A stretch of 27,700 nt of DNA from CALBPI01 sp039814545 (GCA_039814545.1 JBCCBB010000040.1:1-27700); one strand, 5' to 3'; positions 7,270 through 15,558 are shown, counted from the stretch's first letter. Numbers and translations: made by a program. The notes: generated by a model from the letters alone, not told the origin.

Positions 7270-8139
7270 ATGCGTCAGGGGGTTCGGATTCTTGCTGCGC
7301 TCGGAGTCATTACGAGCCTCGCCGCGTGCGCGTTGACACCGGCGCCCCCAAGCGGCGAGGCGCGCGCCAACGACGGTGCCGCGATCGCCTGGTCGCGTGC
7401 GGGCTCCGGCGACACCGCACTCGTGTTCATCCACGGCTGGTCGTGCAACAGCGCGTTCTGGCGCGAACAGATCGACGCCTTCTCGGCTGACTACACGGTG
7501 GTCACCCTCGACCTGCCCGGTCACGGCCAATCGAGTGGTGACCGCGAGCCCTGGCGCGTGGGCGACTACGGCGCCGACGTGGCAGCCGTGGCCGACGCAC
7601 TGGAGCTTGAGCGCATTGTGCTCATCGGCCACTCGATGGGCGGCCTGGTCGCGCTGCGTGCCGCGGCTAAACTCGACGGCCGCGCGATTGTGGTCATCGC
7701 GGCCGACTCACTTCACGACGCGGAGATCCGCTATACCGAAGCACAGGCCGCACCCGCCATCGCCGCGTTCAGCGCCGACTACGCGGGCAGCATGACGGGC
7801 ATATTCACCGGCATGGCCGGCCCGCAGATCGACCCTGAGCTTGCGGCCTGGATCGCGGCCGAGGGCGCAGCATCACGCCCCGAGGTCGGCATCGGCCTGT
7901 TCGCCAACTACACCGAGATCGACGCCACCGCCTGGTTTCGCGAAGCCGGTGTGCCCGTGCGCGCCATCAATGCCGCGGCCGGTGGCATGACACCGGCGAC
8001 GCGCACCGAGGCCAACCGGCAATACGCCGACTTCGATGCCACGATCCTCGACGGCGTCGGCCACTTTCTGCAGCTCGAGGCACCCGAGCGCTTCAATGCC
8101 GCATTGCGCGACACTCTGGGCGAGCTCGGCATCGACTAA
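7270..8139 (+). CDS. alpha/beta hydrolase, predicted lipoprotein
   Basis: 289 residues from the ATG at 7270, chosen because a GGGGGAG ribosome site precedes it and it gives a clean lipoprotein signal ending SLAAC (Cys20). The mature protein is an alpha/beta-hydrolase fold: oxyanion strand VFIHGWS (52-58), nucleophile elbow GHSMGG with Ser122, and catalytic His265 in VGHFLQLE. The acid residue is not certain from sequence. Members cleave esters, lactones or similar bonds; the substrate is unknown. It would be anchored in the periplasmic leaflet. It is divergent from the response regulator and its stop overlaps the stop of the convergent S41 peptidase by 4 bases. Confidence 0.9.
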   Translation: MRQGVRILAALGVITSLAACALTPAPPSGEARANDGAAIAWSRAGSGDTALVFIHGWSCNSAFWREQIDAFSADYTVVTLDLPGHGQSSGDREPWRVGDYGADVAAVADALELERIVLIGHSMGGLVALRAAAKLDGRAIVVIAADSLHDAEIRYTEAQAAPAIAAFSADYAGSMTGIFTGMAGPQIDPELAAWIAAEGAASRPEVGIGLFANYTEIDATAWFREAGVPVRAINAAAGGMTPATRTEANRQYADFDATILDGVGHFLQLEAPERFNAALRDTLGELGID

Positions 8140-9605
8140 CGCGCGACGTAGGCTTTCGCGGCATTCAGCGCGACATCATTGCCGGCAAGCCAATCGGCGG
8201 CGGTCATGGTGGCCTCGATATCGGGCGTGACCCCGAGACCCGGCTCGAAACTCGGTACGTTGTTGTAGTCGCGGATCGCCGGGATGCGGGTGCGGATGCC
8301 ACTCTCAGGCATCGTGAGCGTAAACAGGATGCCCGCCGTCGTGCCTTCAGCACTGCCGCCCGTGGGCTCACCGATGAGCGTGGCGCGACCCAGCCCCGCC
8401 AGGACGGCGATCACGTTGGTGCTGCCCGATGAATTCTCGTCGCTCGTGAGGATCAGCAATTTGCCCGCGAACGCATGGCGTGCCGGTTTGATGCGGTCAG
8501 TCTCGTCCGTGGCCCAGCCCCGGAATGAATAACTGCCATCGCGGTTCTTGCGAAACATGATGCGCCACGGGTTGAGCGCGCGTTTGTCCCAGGTCGACAG
8601 ATGCTCACGCAAGCCATCGAGGTTTAGCGTCTTCACGCGCACGTCAGTTTTCATTTGCGCAGGCTTATCGAGCAGGTGTGCGACGAGCCGGCTCGAGGCG
8701 TCGTTGGACCCGCCGCCGTTGTTTCTGAGGTCGAGGATCAGCGTGTCGCGCCCCTCATCGGCCATGCGCTTAAAGATGGGTCCGTAGAGGTCGTCGGGGT
8801 CGACAGGCCGGCGGTAGTTCACAAACGTATCGATGCGCAGGTAGCCGGCGTTGTCGCCGACGGGCTCGAAAGTCACGGCATCGACGAAGTTGGCCGCCGG
8901 GCCCGTGCCCGCATCAAGCGCGCGCCAGTCGCCAAAGGTCAACCGGTCGGCCGTGATCTCGCGCGTCTCGCCGTCGTTGTTGGTCACCGTCAGCATCACG
9001 GTCGGCGTGTTGTCCCAGAGCAGATCACCGAAATGATCGACAGCGCCGCCCATGAATTCGCGCGAGGTGGCGATGCCGCCGCGGCGCGCCCAGTCCGTGT
9101 AGCCGTCAACGGGAATGTAGGGCGCGACCTCGCCCACGAGTTCAGTCAGCGGCCGGCCATCGATGGTGAGAATCTCGTCACCGCGTTCGAGACCTGTTGC
9201 GTCAGCGGCAACCGTCACAAACCCGCGCCCTTCCACGAGCACCCACTGAAACGGCAGGTAGGTGGGCTGCTCGCGGCGACGCGTCGCCAGCGACTTGGGC
9301 AGCTCGGCTTTGGTGTGGTCGCAGCGAATGATTGTGAGCACCCGCTGCACGCCGAGATAAAAGTCACCCGTCGACAGGCCACCCGCCGCTTCGGCGTCAT
9401 CGATGACCTGCTGCCAGGCCACATCGAGCGTCGCGGCATCGGCGTAGCGCGTGTAGCCGGGGTGTATCCGGTCGTAGGCCTCTTTAGCCAGCGCCACGTC
9501 TCGGGCGACCTGTTCGGGCGTCAGCATGGGGCCCTGGCGCGCCTCGGCAGCCGAGGTGAGCAGCGTCAATACAAGCAGAACAAGGGGGGTCAGCAGGCGT
9601 GGCAT
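8136..9605 (-). CDS. S41 family peptidase (C-terminal processing protease-like), secreted
   Basis: 489 residues with a signal peptide (hydrophobic 4-19, likely cleavage after AEA at 20-22). A PDZ-like region lies around 120-210 (GLERGDEILTIDGRPL). The S41 core follows, with LDLRNNGGG (291-299), the nucleophile region TSDENSSGSTN (388-397, Ser393 the likeliest), GEPTGG (412-417) and a C-terminal GVTPDI block. These peptidases cut proteins or peptides in the periplasm; this version resembles the tricorn/IRBP-like exported S41 group more than CtpA. The ATG has GGAGA nine bases upstream. The AraC-type regulator gene lies just upstream on the same strand (103 bases), so regulation by it is plausible. 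Confidence 0.92.
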   Translation of the reverse strand: MPRLLTPLVLLVLTLLTSAAEARQGPMLTPEQVARDVALAKEAYDRIHPGYTRYADAATLDVAWQQVIDDAEAAGGLSTGDFYLGVQRVLTIIRCDHTKAELPKSLATRRREQPTYLPFQWVLVEGRGFVTVAADATGLERGDEILTIDGRPLTELVGEVAPYIPVDGYTDWARRGGIATSREFMGGAVDHFGDLLWDNTPTVMLTVTNNDGETREITADRLTFGDWRALDAGTGPAANFVDAVTFEPVGDNAGYLRIDTFVNYRRPVDPDDLYGPIFKRMADEGRDTLILDLRNNGGGSNDASSRLVAHLLDKPAQMKTDVRVKTLNLDGLREHLSTWDKRALNPWRIMFRKNRDGSYSFRGWATDETDRIKPARHAFAGKLLILTSDENSSGSTNVIAVLAGLGRATLIGEPTGGSAEGTTAGILFTLTMPESGIRTRIPAIRDYNNVPSFEPGLGVTPDIEATMTAADWLAGNDVALNAAKAYVAR

Positions 9606-9708
9606 GGTTGGCGTCTCCGGTTGAGGTCAACCTGCAGATTGCCGTGCGGCCGCGACGCGATCGACGCAAAACCGATATTGTTCAGCGGCTTACAAGAATT
9701 GAGACGTT

Positions 9709-10791
9709 TCAGGAGGCGCGTCGGTTGCGCCAGGTGCTGGGCGTCATGCCCGTGTGCTGGCGAAAGGCCCGATTGAAGCTGGCCTTGGACCCGAAGCCCG
9801 CCGCCAGCGCCACGTCGACCAGGCTCGCGTCGCGCTCGGCGATGAGCCGTTGGGCGTGGGCTACGCGCATGCCATTCACGAACTGGCTGAAGTTCTGTTG
9901 CAGACCCTTGTTCAGTGCCCGCGAGACGTAGCTCTGATTGCTGCCGATACGCCGGGCCACGAGCCGCAGTGACAGGCCCGGTTCGAGATACCAGCGCTCG
10001 CGCTCAACCGTCTCGCGCAGCCGCGCGCCCTCCGCGTCCCAGTCGCGGGGCTCGGCGCTGGCGACCGGCTCGGGCTCAGCCAGAGACACGATCGCAGGCA
10101 TCTTGGGGTAGCGCCGCTGCATGTGCACAAGCGCCTCGACCGCGATCACGAAGACCACGCACATGGCCGCAAAGTCGACCCAGAAGCGATCGTAGTAACT
10201 GTAGTCGAGCAGCGCATCGAGACCGTATTCGATGGCCGACAGCACCCCGTAACCCGCCGCGGCCACGATGAGATGTACGAGCCAGACGGGGCGGAAGTCG
10301 TGGTCGTCACTGCGCCGCGCCGCGAGCCACTCGGCATAGCGCCGGTGCAGCCGCCAACAGCCCACGAGCGCCCCGATGCCCAGCGCCAGGCTAACGGCAA
10401 ACACAGCGGGCAGAATGTAAGGCTCGTGCCAGGCGTCGTTGAACGCCCATTTGTTGCGGTAGTCGCCGAGTGCTGTGAACGCCCAGAGCTGGTAGAGCCA
10501 GTAGGCGACACCAGGTGCCAACCACCAGAGGTGACCACGCGCGCCTGACTCCAGCATGAGCGTGCGCGCGTGCAGCCAGAGCAACGGGCCCAGCAACGGT
10601 GTGAGGTCGACCGGCAGAAAGGTCAGCCCAGGCCAGACATCGTAGGCCCCGGCGAAGCCGATGATCATCGACGTGTTGCCCGCGTGGATCGCGAGCACGA
10701 AGGCTGCGAACCAGGCCACGGAACGCCGCTCCGGGCTCGCAAACCAGAGCACGGCAACGCAGGTCAATGTGCTGGCAAGCGTCATTGCCAA
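9709..10791 (-). CDS. AraC-family transcriptional regulator with N-terminal membrane domain
   Basis: 360 residues counted from a TTG at 10791. The N-terminal two-thirds (1-225) contains about six or seven hydrophobic helices; the C-terminus (about 274-357) is a double helix-turn-helix AraC domain ending in FGSKASFNRAFRQHTGMTPSTWR. Such regulators sense a signal in or at the membrane and bind DNA with the cytoplasmic part. The start is uncertain. The frame stays open upstream, and a GGAG at 10828-10831 sits nine bases before an ATC at 10818. Starting there would add nine residues (xELTWPSAL) and complete the first helix; ATG at 10785 is the fallback. The S41 peptidase gene downstream is the obvious candidate target. 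Confidence 0.88.
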   Translation of the reverse strand: MAMTLASTLTCVAVLWFASPERRSVAWFAAFVLAIHAGNTSMIIGFAGAYDVWPGLTFLPVDLTPLLGPLLWLHARTLMLESGARGHLWWLAPGVAYWLYQLWAFTALGDYRNKWAFNDAWHEPYILPAVFAVSLALGIGALVGCWRLHRRYAEWLAARRSDDHDFRPVWLVHLIVAAAGYGVLSAIEYGLDALLDYSYYDRFWVDFAAMCVVFVIAVEALVHMQRRYPKMPAIVSLAEPEPVASAEPRDWDAEGARLRETVERERWYLEPGLSLRLVARRIGSNQSYVSRALNKGLQQNFSQFVNGMRVAHAQRLIAERDASLVDVALAAGFGSKASFNRAFRQHTGMTPSTWRNRRAS

Positions 10792-10935
10792 CAGCGCGCT
10801 GGGCCAGGTCAGTTCGATGGCGACGTTCTCCGAGACAGAAGGGCTGGCGCAACCTTAACGCCCGGGCAGGTGGCACGCGTCGCAGAATCCGTAACGCTAC
10901 GCGCGTGTTTTACGTTTTGCGACATGCGCGGGGCG

Positions 10936-12933
10936 TCAGTCCCGGCCGGCGGCCAGCTGCGTCGCAAACGCGATGAACCAGTCGATGCTCTCGGGGTTGG
11001 CCATCGTGTCGCGGTTGATGGCCTCGCCCGCCGCCTTGCCCAGCAACAAACGACGCACGGGGATTTCCATTTTCTTGCCCGAAAAGGTCCGCGGCACGTC
11101 GGTGATGGCAAAAACGTCGTCGGGGACATGACGCGGCGACAAGCCGGTCCGAACGGCCGCACGAATCGCAGCGATGAGGGCGTCATCAAGCGCGGCGCCC
11201 TCGGCCAGCACAACGAACAGCGGCAGGTAGGAATCGCGGCCCAGGTATTCGAGATCGACGACGAGGCTGTCGAGCACCTCGGGCAACGCCTCGACCACTT
11301 GGTAGAGCTCGGCGGTGCCCATGCGGATGCCCTGGCGATTGATTGTCGAGTCGGACCGACCGTAGATCACGGCGCTGCCGCGCGCGTTGATCAGAATCCA
11401 GTCGCCATGGCGCCAGACGCCTGGATAGGTATCGAAATAGGCGTCTCGGTAACGCGTACCCTCAGCGTCATTCCAAAACGCGAGCGGCATCGAGGGCATG
11501 GGCGCGGTGATCACGAGCTCGCCAACGGTGTCCGTGACGGCGTTGCCCGCCTCGTCCCAGGCCTCGACGGCGCAGCCCAGTGACCGACACGAGATCTCGC
11601 CGCGCCACACCGGCACTGTGGGCGCCCCGCCGACGCAGGCCGTCGCAAAGTCCGTGCCGCCAGAAATCGACGACAAAAAGATATCGCTGCCGACCGCCTC
11701 GTAGATCCAGTCGAACACGTGGGGCGCCAGGGGCGAGCCTGTCGAGCCCATGCCACGCAGGTGTTTGAGCTCGAACGTTGAGCCCGGCATCAGTCCGGCG
11801 TTCTTGCAGGCCTCAAAGTACGCGGCACCCGCACCAAAGAAATTGATGTCGAGCGCATCAACGACCTGCCACAACCGATTGAGGTCGGGCTTGCCCGGGT
11901 TGCCGTCGTAAAGACACACCGTGACTCCCATGAGCAGACCCGCGATGTTGTAGTTCCACATCATCCAGGCCGTGCTCGAAAACCACATGAAGCGGTCGCC
12001 GGGATTCAGGTCAAGCTGCAGGCCGACCTGCTTCAGGTGCTCAAGCACGATGCCGCCATGGCCGTGCACGATGGCCTTGGGCTTACCTGTCGTACCCGAC
12101 GAGTAGACGATCCAGAGCGGGTGATCGAAGGGGACGGGCTCAGCCGTGAACGGGGCGTCACCGGCGATGGCCGTCTGCCAGTCCGCACGCTGGAAGGGCC
12201 GCGCGTCGGTGGGCGCGACGCTTTCGATCGTAGTGCCACCAATGCGTTCGAGTGTGACGAGTCCCGCGAGCGTCGGCAGGCCGTCCACCAGCTCGGCCAC
12301 CACATCGGCGCGCGCGAAGTCGCGGCCACCATAGCGGTAGCCATCGCAGGCGATAAGCACCTTGGGCTCGATCTGCTGAAAACGATCCAGCACGCCTTGC
12401 GCACCCAGGTCGGGCGAACACACGGACCAGGTGGCGCCCAGTGCAGCGACCGCGTGAAATGCGACGATGCACTCGGGCACGTTATTGAGGTACGCCACAA
12501 CACGGTCGCCGCGCGCAACGCCGAGCCCGCGCAAGGTATTGGCGAGCGCCATGGCCTGGCGCCGCAACTCGGCCCATCCCAGAGAGACAAGCGCGCCCGA
12601 CTCGGGCTGGCAGACTACGGCTGGCCCATCACGCCCCGCGTGGCGCCAGACGACATCGACGTAGTTGAGTGTTGCGTTGGGAAACCACTGCGCGCCCGGC
12701 ATCGTGGCATCGGCAAGCGCCGGGGCACATTGATCTTCTGGCAGCACGTCGTAGTGACGCGCAAGCGCGCGCCAGAACCGGCCCGGGTCGTCAACGGACC
12801 ATTGCCAGAGGGCCGCGTAGTCGTCTGACGGGCCGTTGTAGTCGTCGCCCAGCGCGGCTGCGAATCGCGTGACGTTGGCATTGGCGCGCGACGTGGCGTC
12901 GGGCTGCCAGAGCGCGGTCGGGGTGTCGGTCAT
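10936..12933 (-). CDS. aacS: acetoacetate--CoA ligase (acetoacetyl-CoA synthetase)
   Basis: 665 residues from the ATG at 12933, fitting the family (about 650). The frame extends to 13038, but that part is translated repeat DNA and should be left out. The enzyme activates acetoacetate with ATP and CoA in the cytoplasm, linking ketone-body or polyhydroxybutyrate breakdown to acyl-CoA metabolism. ANL-superfamily motifs are intact: A3 loop YSSGTTGKPKAIVHGHGG (277-294), A8 hinge YGRSDSTINRQGIRMG, and A10 FSGKKMEIP with catalytic Lys at about 620. N-terminal LWQPD and DVLPEDQ are typical of acetoacetyl-CoA synthetases. There is no ribosome site; a perfect TATAAT lies 6 bases before the ATG, suggesting a leaderless mRNA. 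Confidence 0.92.
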   Translation of the reverse strand: MTDTPTALWQPDATSRANANVTRFAAALGDDYNGPSDDYAALWQWSVDDPGRFWRALARHYDVLPEDQCAPALADATMPGAQWFPNATLNYVDVVWRHAGRDGPAVVCQPESGALVSLGWAELRRQAMALANTLRGLGVARGDRVVAYLNNVPECIVAFHAVAALGATWSVCSPDLGAQGVLDRFQQIEPKVLIACDGYRYGGRDFARADVVAELVDGLPTLAGLVTLERIGGTTIESVAPTDARPFQRADWQTAIAGDAPFTAEPVPFDHPLWIVYSSGTTGKPKAIVHGHGGIVLEHLKQVGLQLDLNPGDRFMWFSSTAWMMWNYNIAGLLMGVTVCLYDGNPGKPDLNRLWQVVDALDINFFGAGAAYFEACKNAGLMPGSTFELKHLRGMGSTGSPLAPHVFDWIYEAVGSDIFLSSISGGTDFATACVGGAPTVPVWRGEISCRSLGCAVEAWDEAGNAVTDTVGELVITAPMPSMPLAFWNDAEGTRYRDAYFDTYPGVWRHGDWILINARGSAVIYGRSDSTINRQGIRMGTAELYQVVEALPEVLDSLVVDLEYLGRDSYLPLFVVLAEGAALDDALIAAIRAAVRTGLSPRHVPDDVFAITDVPRTFSGKKMEIPVRRLLLGKAAGEAINRDTMANPESIDWFIAFATQLAAGRD

Positions 12934-12939
12934 ACGCGG

Positions 12940-12945
12940 ATTATA
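12940..12945 (-). promoter_or_regulatory. -10 box of aacS, leaderless geometry
   Basis: Perfect TATAAT on the minus strand, with 6 bases between it and the ATG of aacS, so the expected start falls on or next to the A of ATG. There is no ribosome site in the interval. No good -35 is seen; the position where it would lie (12963 on) is the edge of the repeat element. Confidence 0.5.
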
Positions 12946-12962
12946 CGGTGGTAGGCGCGTTG

Positions 12963-13077
12963 GGAGATTGCCGCGCCGGCTCCGCCGGCTCGCAATGACG
13001 TTTCGTTCCGTCATCGCGAGGCCGCGCAGTCGCCCCATCCGTCATTGCGAGGCCGCGTAGCGACCGCGGCAATCTCC
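12963..13077. repeat. dispersed-type palindromic repeat element (GTCATTGCGAG/GCAATCTCC type)
   Basis: The ends are 13-bp perfect inverted repeats, GGAGATTGCCGCG (12963-12975) and CGCGGCAATCTCC (13065-13077). Inside are an inverted TCGCAATGACG (12990-13000) and two direct copies beginning CCGTCATYGCGAGGCCGCG at 13008 and 13039 (31-base period). The left arm also contains GCCGGC-TCC-GCCGGC. The whole could fold into one long hairpin. The GTCATTGCGAG...GCAATCTC core resembles intergenic repeats I know from several bacterial groups. It contains no transposase and looks like a non-autonomous element. It separates aacS from the divergent VOC gene. Confidence 0.75.
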
Positions 13078-13099
13078 TGATGCAACGCCCCCGCATCAA

Positions 13100-13108
13100 T
13101 GCAATAGT
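13100..13108 (+). promoter_or_regulatory. possible extended -10 of the VOC gene, leaderless geometry
   Basis: TGC-AATAGT (TGn extension and a 4/6 hexamer) ends 6 bases before the ATG at 13115, the same distance as in the divergent aacS promoter. No ribosome site is present. A 6-bp inverted repeat, TGATGC (13078-13083) and GCATCA (13093-13098), lies directly upstream. Confidence 0.35.
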
Positions 13109-13114
13109 CCCCCG

Positions 13115-14029
13115 ATGCAGTCCTGGTCCACTGTCACCGTCGGTGTCGCCAGTCTCGCCGAGGCAGAAGCGCTCTGGTGCGACACGTTTGGTTTGACCAC
13201 GGTCGCCGAGCGCGAACCGGGCGACGCAGCGCTGGCCGCGCTCTGGCGACTGCCCCCCTCAGCCATCGGTCGCCAGCGACTGCTCGAAACCCAGGGGCAG
13301 ACCGAAGGCCGGCTGCACCTCGTCGAGTTTCCGGAACCCGCGCCGCCTGTGCGTGAGGGCGCCAACACCTTCGACCTGGCGCCTAAGAACCTCGATATTT
13401 ATGTCGACGACCTGCCCACCAAAGAAGCCGCACTCCGCGCCGCCGGTCACAAATTCCGCACGGAACAACACAGCGAAGTCGTCGCGCCCGATGGCACGCG
13501 CTTCCGCGAACTGCACATGCCCGCGCACGACGCCATCAACGTCGTGTTACTCGAAGTGGTGGGATCACCGCGACCGGTGACGCCGGCGGGCTTTGGCGCC
13601 GTCGGGCCGCTCATCATCACGGTGCCCGATGCGCGCGCCGAGCAGGCGTTCGCGCGCGACGTGCTTGGCCTCGGCAAACTCAGCGACCACATCCTGAGTG
13701 GCCCCGAAATCGAAGCCATGATCGGCCTGCCGCGAGGTGCGACGCTCGACGTCAGCATCTGGGGCGATGCCGACGCGCCCTTCGGGCAGCTCGAGATCAT
13801 TGAGTACGGCGGCACCGATGGCGTGAACTTGTATTCACGCGCACAGGCGCCGGCGACGGGCATCCTCCAGGTGCGCTACCACACGAATTCGTTGGCACCG
13901 ATCTACGCGCGTCTGTCAGACATGGCGTTTGAACGCCACGACGACGTCGACCTCATTGACGGCCATGGCGTGCTGCTGCGGTTCCGTTCACCGGCTGGGC
14001 TAGCGGTCGAAGTACTGGCCCCGGCCTAA
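13115..14029 (+). CDS. VOC (glyoxalase/dioxygenase) superfamily protein, two tandem domains
   Basis: 304 residues, cytoplasmic. Two vicinal-oxygen-chelate modules follow one another. The first (about 4-145) starts TVTVGVASLAEAEALWCDTFGLTTV; the second (about 165-304) has LIITVPDARAEQAFARDVLGLGKL and ends with FRSPAGLAVEVLAP. Such proteins include glyoxalases, extradiol dioxygenases and isomerases. The metal ligands typical of glyoxalase I are not clearly conserved, so no reaction is assigned. It is divergent from aacS across the repeat, and its stop lies 1 base from the stop of the convergent lipoprotein methyltransferase gene. Confidence 0.85.
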   Translation: MQSWSTVTVGVASLAEAEALWCDTFGLTTVAEREPGDAALAALWRLPPSAIGRQRLLETQGQTEGRLHLVEFPEPAPPVREGANTFDLAPKNLDIYVDDLPTKEAALRAAGHKFRTEQHSEVVAPDGTRFRELHMPAHDAINVVLLEVVGSPRPVTPAGFGAVGPLIITVPDARAEQAFARDVLGLGKLSDHILSGPEIEAMIGLPRGATLDVSIWGDADAPFGQLEIIEYGGTDGVNLYSRAQAPATGILQVRYHTNSLAPIYARLSDMAFERHDDVDLIDGHGVLLRFRSPAGLAVEVLAPA

Positions 14030-14030
14030 G

Positions 14031-14783
14031 TCAGCGTGCGGGGCGCCGAAAGACGAGAAAGTGCTGCTGCGGCAGGAAGTCGCGGTTGGCTTCGAACTCG
14101 AGCCCCAGCGCGACCATTTCCTTGCGCACCTGGTCCACGGTCATTTTGTGCAGCGGCTTAATCGGCACAGCGCGGTCTTCGGCGCGGTACTCGATAAGCA
14201 CCAACCGCCCGCCGGGCTTCAAGGCCGCCGCAATGGCCGTCCCCATCTCGTAGGGGTGCGAGAACTCATGGTAGGCATCGACAATGAACGCAAGATCGAT
14301 GCTGCCGGGCTCGAGATTCGGGCTCTCCACCGTGCCAAGCACGGTGTCGACGTTGCTCGTACCCATTTGTTCGCGGCGGGCTTCGACGATGGCCAGCATT
14401 TCAGGCTGAATGTCGACGGCGATGACGCGACCTTCGGGGACTCGCGCGGCGACAGGAAACGTGAAGTAGCCACTGCCCGCCCCGATGTCGGCGACGACGC
14501 TGTCGGGTTCTAGCGGCAGGTTCTGAATGACCAGGTCCGTTCGCTCTTCGGCCAGGCGACCCCGGCGCTCGAGCCAACCCGCGGCGAGGTGGCCCATGAC
14601 CTGGGACACCTCACGGCCCATGTAGTACTTGCCGATGCCGTCGCGCGTGGCGCGTTCGTAGGTGTAACGCTCTGCTTCGCTCGCGGGTTCGGGATCGGGA
14701 TCGGCCGCACCAGCACCGCAAGCGGTCACAAGGGCAAGCCCTGCAACGGTTAGCGCGCGTCGCAGTTGTGTCGTCAGCACCAT
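14031..14783 (-). CDS. class I SAM-dependent methyltransferase with lipoprotein signal
   Basis: 250 residues. The N-terminus is a classic lipoprotein signal: basic start, hydrophobic 11-20, lipobox VTAC with Cys22, then an acidic, proline-rich linker. The rest is a Rossmann methyltransferase: SAM motif I VVADIGAGSGYF (96-107), VIAVDIQPEML (120-130) and a post-motif LKPGGRLVLIEYR. The signal peptide is odd because SAM is not known to be freely available in the periplasm. Similar signal-bearing methyltransferase homologues do exist, to my knowledge, with unproven roles. The ATG has AGAGGT close upstream, supporting this start. It lies 10 bases after the GT2 gene and is probably cotranscribed with it. 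Confidence 0.87.
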   Translation of the reverse strand: MVLTTQLRRALTVAGLALVTACGAGAADPDPEPASEAERYTYERATRDGIGKYYMGREVSQVMGHLAAGWLERRGRLAEERTDLVIQNLPLEPDSVVADIGAGSGYFTFPVAARVPEGRVIAVDIQPEMLAIVEARREQMGTSNVDTVLGTVESPNLEPGSIDLAFIVDAYHEFSHPYEMGTAIAAALKPGGRLVLIEYRAEDRAVPIKPLHKMTVDQVRKEMVALGLEFEANRDFLPQQHFLVFRRPAR

Positions 14784-14793
14784 GTCGCCACCT

Positions 14794-15558
14794 CTAGGGT
14801 TCCAGGCCGCGCGATTTTGTGTAGCGTTTCGCGTAGCGGAAAAACGTACCGGTCATACGTCCAAACGCGATCACGAGACCGCGCCAGCCAGCCAGGAAGC
14901 CGAGCTGCAAAACGTAACTCCGGAAGAACGCAAACTGGCTTCGCAGGAATGCGACAAACGGATGCGGTGCCTTCTGGTCACGTTTAGCTTCGGCGGCGAT
15001 CTCCGAGTAGGTCGAGGCCTTCTTAAGGAACTGGTCGAGTCTCAGCACGGCGTCATGCCAAAGCACACCGTTGAGCAGCACCGTGTCGACGCCCGCATCA
15101 GGCTCGACCTTCTCGTGCACAGGCTTGTCATTAAAGTGTGCATGGCCGCGGTGGAATACACGCAGTAGCCGGTCGTTGCCCCAGCCACCACGCGTGACAT
15201 GTTTGCCGCAAAACCGGTTGTAGCGAATGACGTCGCCCGTGGTCGTCGCGGGGCCCGCCGCCAACGTCGCGATGGCGTCGATGAGCTCGGGCGTGGCCTG
15301 CTCATCGGTATCAATCGAGAACACCCAGTCGTTCCGCGCAAGATCGACAGCGGCCTGCTTCGTCGGCCCAAAGCCGAGGAACGGCCCCTCGTGCAGACGC
15401 ACGTTGGGGTACTGAGTGCAGCGCGCCGCCGTGTCGTCGGTGCTGCCGTTGAGATACACGACGACCTCAACGAGACGCGACAAGCTGTCAAGACAGGCGT
15501 CGATCGTTTCAGCCGCGTTGGCGGCGATGATCACGGCGGATACGGGGACTGTCGACAT
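14794..15558 (-). CDS. family 2 glycosyltransferase, LPS-core WaaE-like
   Basis: 254 residues from the ATG at 15558; the upstream extension of the frame is not typical sequence. GT-A fold: VSAVIIAANAAETIDACLDSL (6-26), GSTDDT (38-43) and the DXD metal/sugar-nucleotide motif DTD (83-85). A WG...LRVFHR acceptor region and a C-terminal amphipathic stretch with hydrophobic FRSYVLQLGFLAGWRGLVIAF follow. The pattern is that of the WaaE/KdtX group that adds a sugar to the LPS inner core; the donor cannot be told. It is the first gene of a pair with the lipoprotein methyltransferase and is divergent from the FkbM/GT4 pair. Confidence 0.88.
   Translation of the reverse strand: MSTVPVSAVIIAANAAETIDACLDSLSRLVEVVVYLNGSTDDTAARCTQYPNVRLHEGPFLGFGPTKQAAVDLARNDWVFSIDTDEQATPELIDAIATLAAGPATTTGDVIRYNRFCGKHVTRGGWGNDRLLRVFHRGHAHFNDKPVHEKVEPDAGVDTVLLNGVLWHDAVLRLDQFLKKASTYSEIAAEAKRDQKAPHPFVAFLRSQFAFFRSYVLQLGFLAGWRGLVIAFGRMTGTFFRYAKRYTKSRGLEP

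Noticed and set aside
8655..9776. Long plus-strand open frame (373 codons) opposite the S41 peptidase
   Set aside because: Antisense to a clear peptidase with signal peptide and active-site motifs; long shadow frames are common in GC-rich DNA. The same holds for 10570-11583 opposite the AraC and aacS genes.
12934..13038. N-terminal 35-residue extension of the acetoacetyl-CoA synthetase
   Set aside because: It is translation of the repeat element; the family N-terminus begins at the ATG at 12933.
13008..13063. CRISPR-like direct repeats
   Set aside because: Only two copies with a 7-base interval inside a palindromic element, and no cas genes; it is an intergenic repeat.
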